Shown here: piece after piece, positions 22,808-23,149 of the stretch | Numbering within the stretch: position 1 is the first letter of the stretch | Layout: the number at the start of each line of letters is the position of its first letter | Assembly: GCA_937919165.1 (NCBI GenBank) | Contig: CALFPO010000076.1 | Location: 1 to 23,149, forward strand | Direction of reading: 5' to 3' | Length of the DNA: 23,149 nucleotides | DNA from: an uncultured Bacillota bacterium | GTDB lineage: Bacteria; Bacillota_I; Bacilli_A; Erysipelotrichales; Erysipelotrichaceae | Made by a program: the position numbers and the translations under genes | The notes under the pieces: generated by a model | Databases searched by the model: none | Told to the model about the DNA's origin: nothing | Seen by the model: only the letters and a program-made list of their open reading frames with translations

Positions 22808-23149
22808 TTATGCTTTATGTGCGGTAACCGGTTCCTTGGAACCGAACTTCCATGCCGAGTTGTTGTCGACAGATATCTCTACCTTGTCGCCATCGAACTT
22901 CAGCTCATATACATCAGTCAGGCAGGTCTCTACCCAACGTCCATGCATCACAAGCGTATGATCATCCTTGAAGAATGCATCGCCCGTCGCCTCGTAGAGA
23001 TACCAGAGCGACCCGGGGTAATGGCCCGCCGTCCACCAGAAGATCGAGCGCATGTCGAGCTCGTCCTTGCCGGTCTTCCACTTGCTGATGCCGTGCGGCA
23101 CGTAGAGGTCGCTCTGGGGACCGCCCTTGCGTCCCGAAAGCTTGCCCTT
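22808..23149 (-). CDS. 3' end of a gene, GH88/GH105-like at its upstream part, apparently chimeric; runs off the window
   Basis: The frame is open from the window end (23149) to TAA 22808; only 113 residues are seen and the true start is outside. The upstream part reads PQSDLYVPHGISKW ... MRSIFWWTAGHYPGSLWYLY and EATGDAFFK, a pattern like the W-x-x-G-x-x-P-G-x-LWY-LYE-x-TGD stretch near the N-terminus of unsaturated glucuronyl hydrolases (GH88/GH105). These enzymes are about 350-400 aa, yet here the frame ends about 50 residues later with an unrelated beta-rich tail (VYELKFDGDKVEISVDNNS). Third codon positions are G or C in 51 of 57 codons before 22979 but in 31 of 57 after it. The two halves probably come from different genomes or loci. 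I do not recognise the tail. Confidence 0.5.
   Translation of the reverse strand, partial: KGKLSGRKGGPQSDLYVPHGISKWKTGKDELDMRSIFWWTAGHYPGSLWYLYEATGDAFFKDDHTLVMHGRWVETCLTDVYELKFDGDKVEISVDNNSAWKFGSKEPVTAHKA

Noticed and set aside
1..23149. CRISPR array, insertion sequence, tRNA or rRNA
   Set aside because: No regularly spaced repeats, transposase frames, tRNA cloverleaf or rRNA-like stretches were seen.

Overview
The window looks like chromosomal DNA of a low-to-moderate GC Bacillota, most likely an anaerobic gut-type Erysipelotrichia or Clostridia relative. The reasons are strong AGGAGG ribosome sites, consensus TTGACA/TATAAT promoters, TGA used only as stop, and a gene set typical of such bacteria: multi-sugar MsmK/UgpC ATPases with an N-terminal insertion, YesL (DUF624), a BmrCD/LmrCD-type exporter and many carbohydrate esterases. 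No tRNA, rRNA, CRISPR array or insertion sequence was seen.

Layout. (1) 1-1196: hairpins, then a minus-strand membrane-anchored beta-propeller, glycosidase-like protein. (2) 1296-3167: plus-strand operon behind a near-consensus promoter, encoding an unrecognised membrane protein with a large outer domain and a GlsB/YeaQ-type small membrane protein. (3) 3226-5050, minus: an AraC-type regulator with two tandem HTH domains, then a GNAT acetyltransferase. (4) 5233-10242, minus: MarR regulator, two half-transporters of a heterodimeric ABC exporter and a class-I glutamine-amidotransferase-like (C26) hydrolase, all tightly packed behind one promoter with a 24-bp operator-like palindrome. A six-helix membrane protein is transcribed divergently. 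(5) 11064-11274: a frameshifted Phd/YefM antitoxin remnant. (6) 11426-17479, minus: a five-gene carbohydrate operon of alpha/beta hydrolase, sialate-O-acetylesterase-like protein, CE2-like SGNH esterase, P-loop kinase and GH13_18 (sucrose-phosphorylase-like) enzyme. (7) 17785-19983, plus: MsmK-type ABC ATPase and an esterase, preceded by a structured 5' leader. (8) 20027-22755, minus: polysaccharide deacetylase, YesL and a second MsmK-type ATPase. (9) 22808-23149: the end of a gene that looks chimeric.

How it fits together. Regions 6-8 look like an intracellular pathway for acetyl-decorated oligosaccharides. Sugars would enter through ABC permeases encoded elsewhere and powered by the shared ATPases, lose acyl groups through up to five hydrolases that lack signal peptides, and be split by phosphorolysis (GH13_18) with a kinase next to it.

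The most interesting element is the leader at 17688-17778. It can form four hairpins, and the loop of the first can pair with the weak Shine-Dalgarno sequence of the ATPase gene. This is the architecture of a translation-controlling riboswitch. Candidate cis-regulatory RNAs (the msiK and malK motifs) are known upstream of such ATPases, and I cannot tell without a covariance search whether this is one of them or new.
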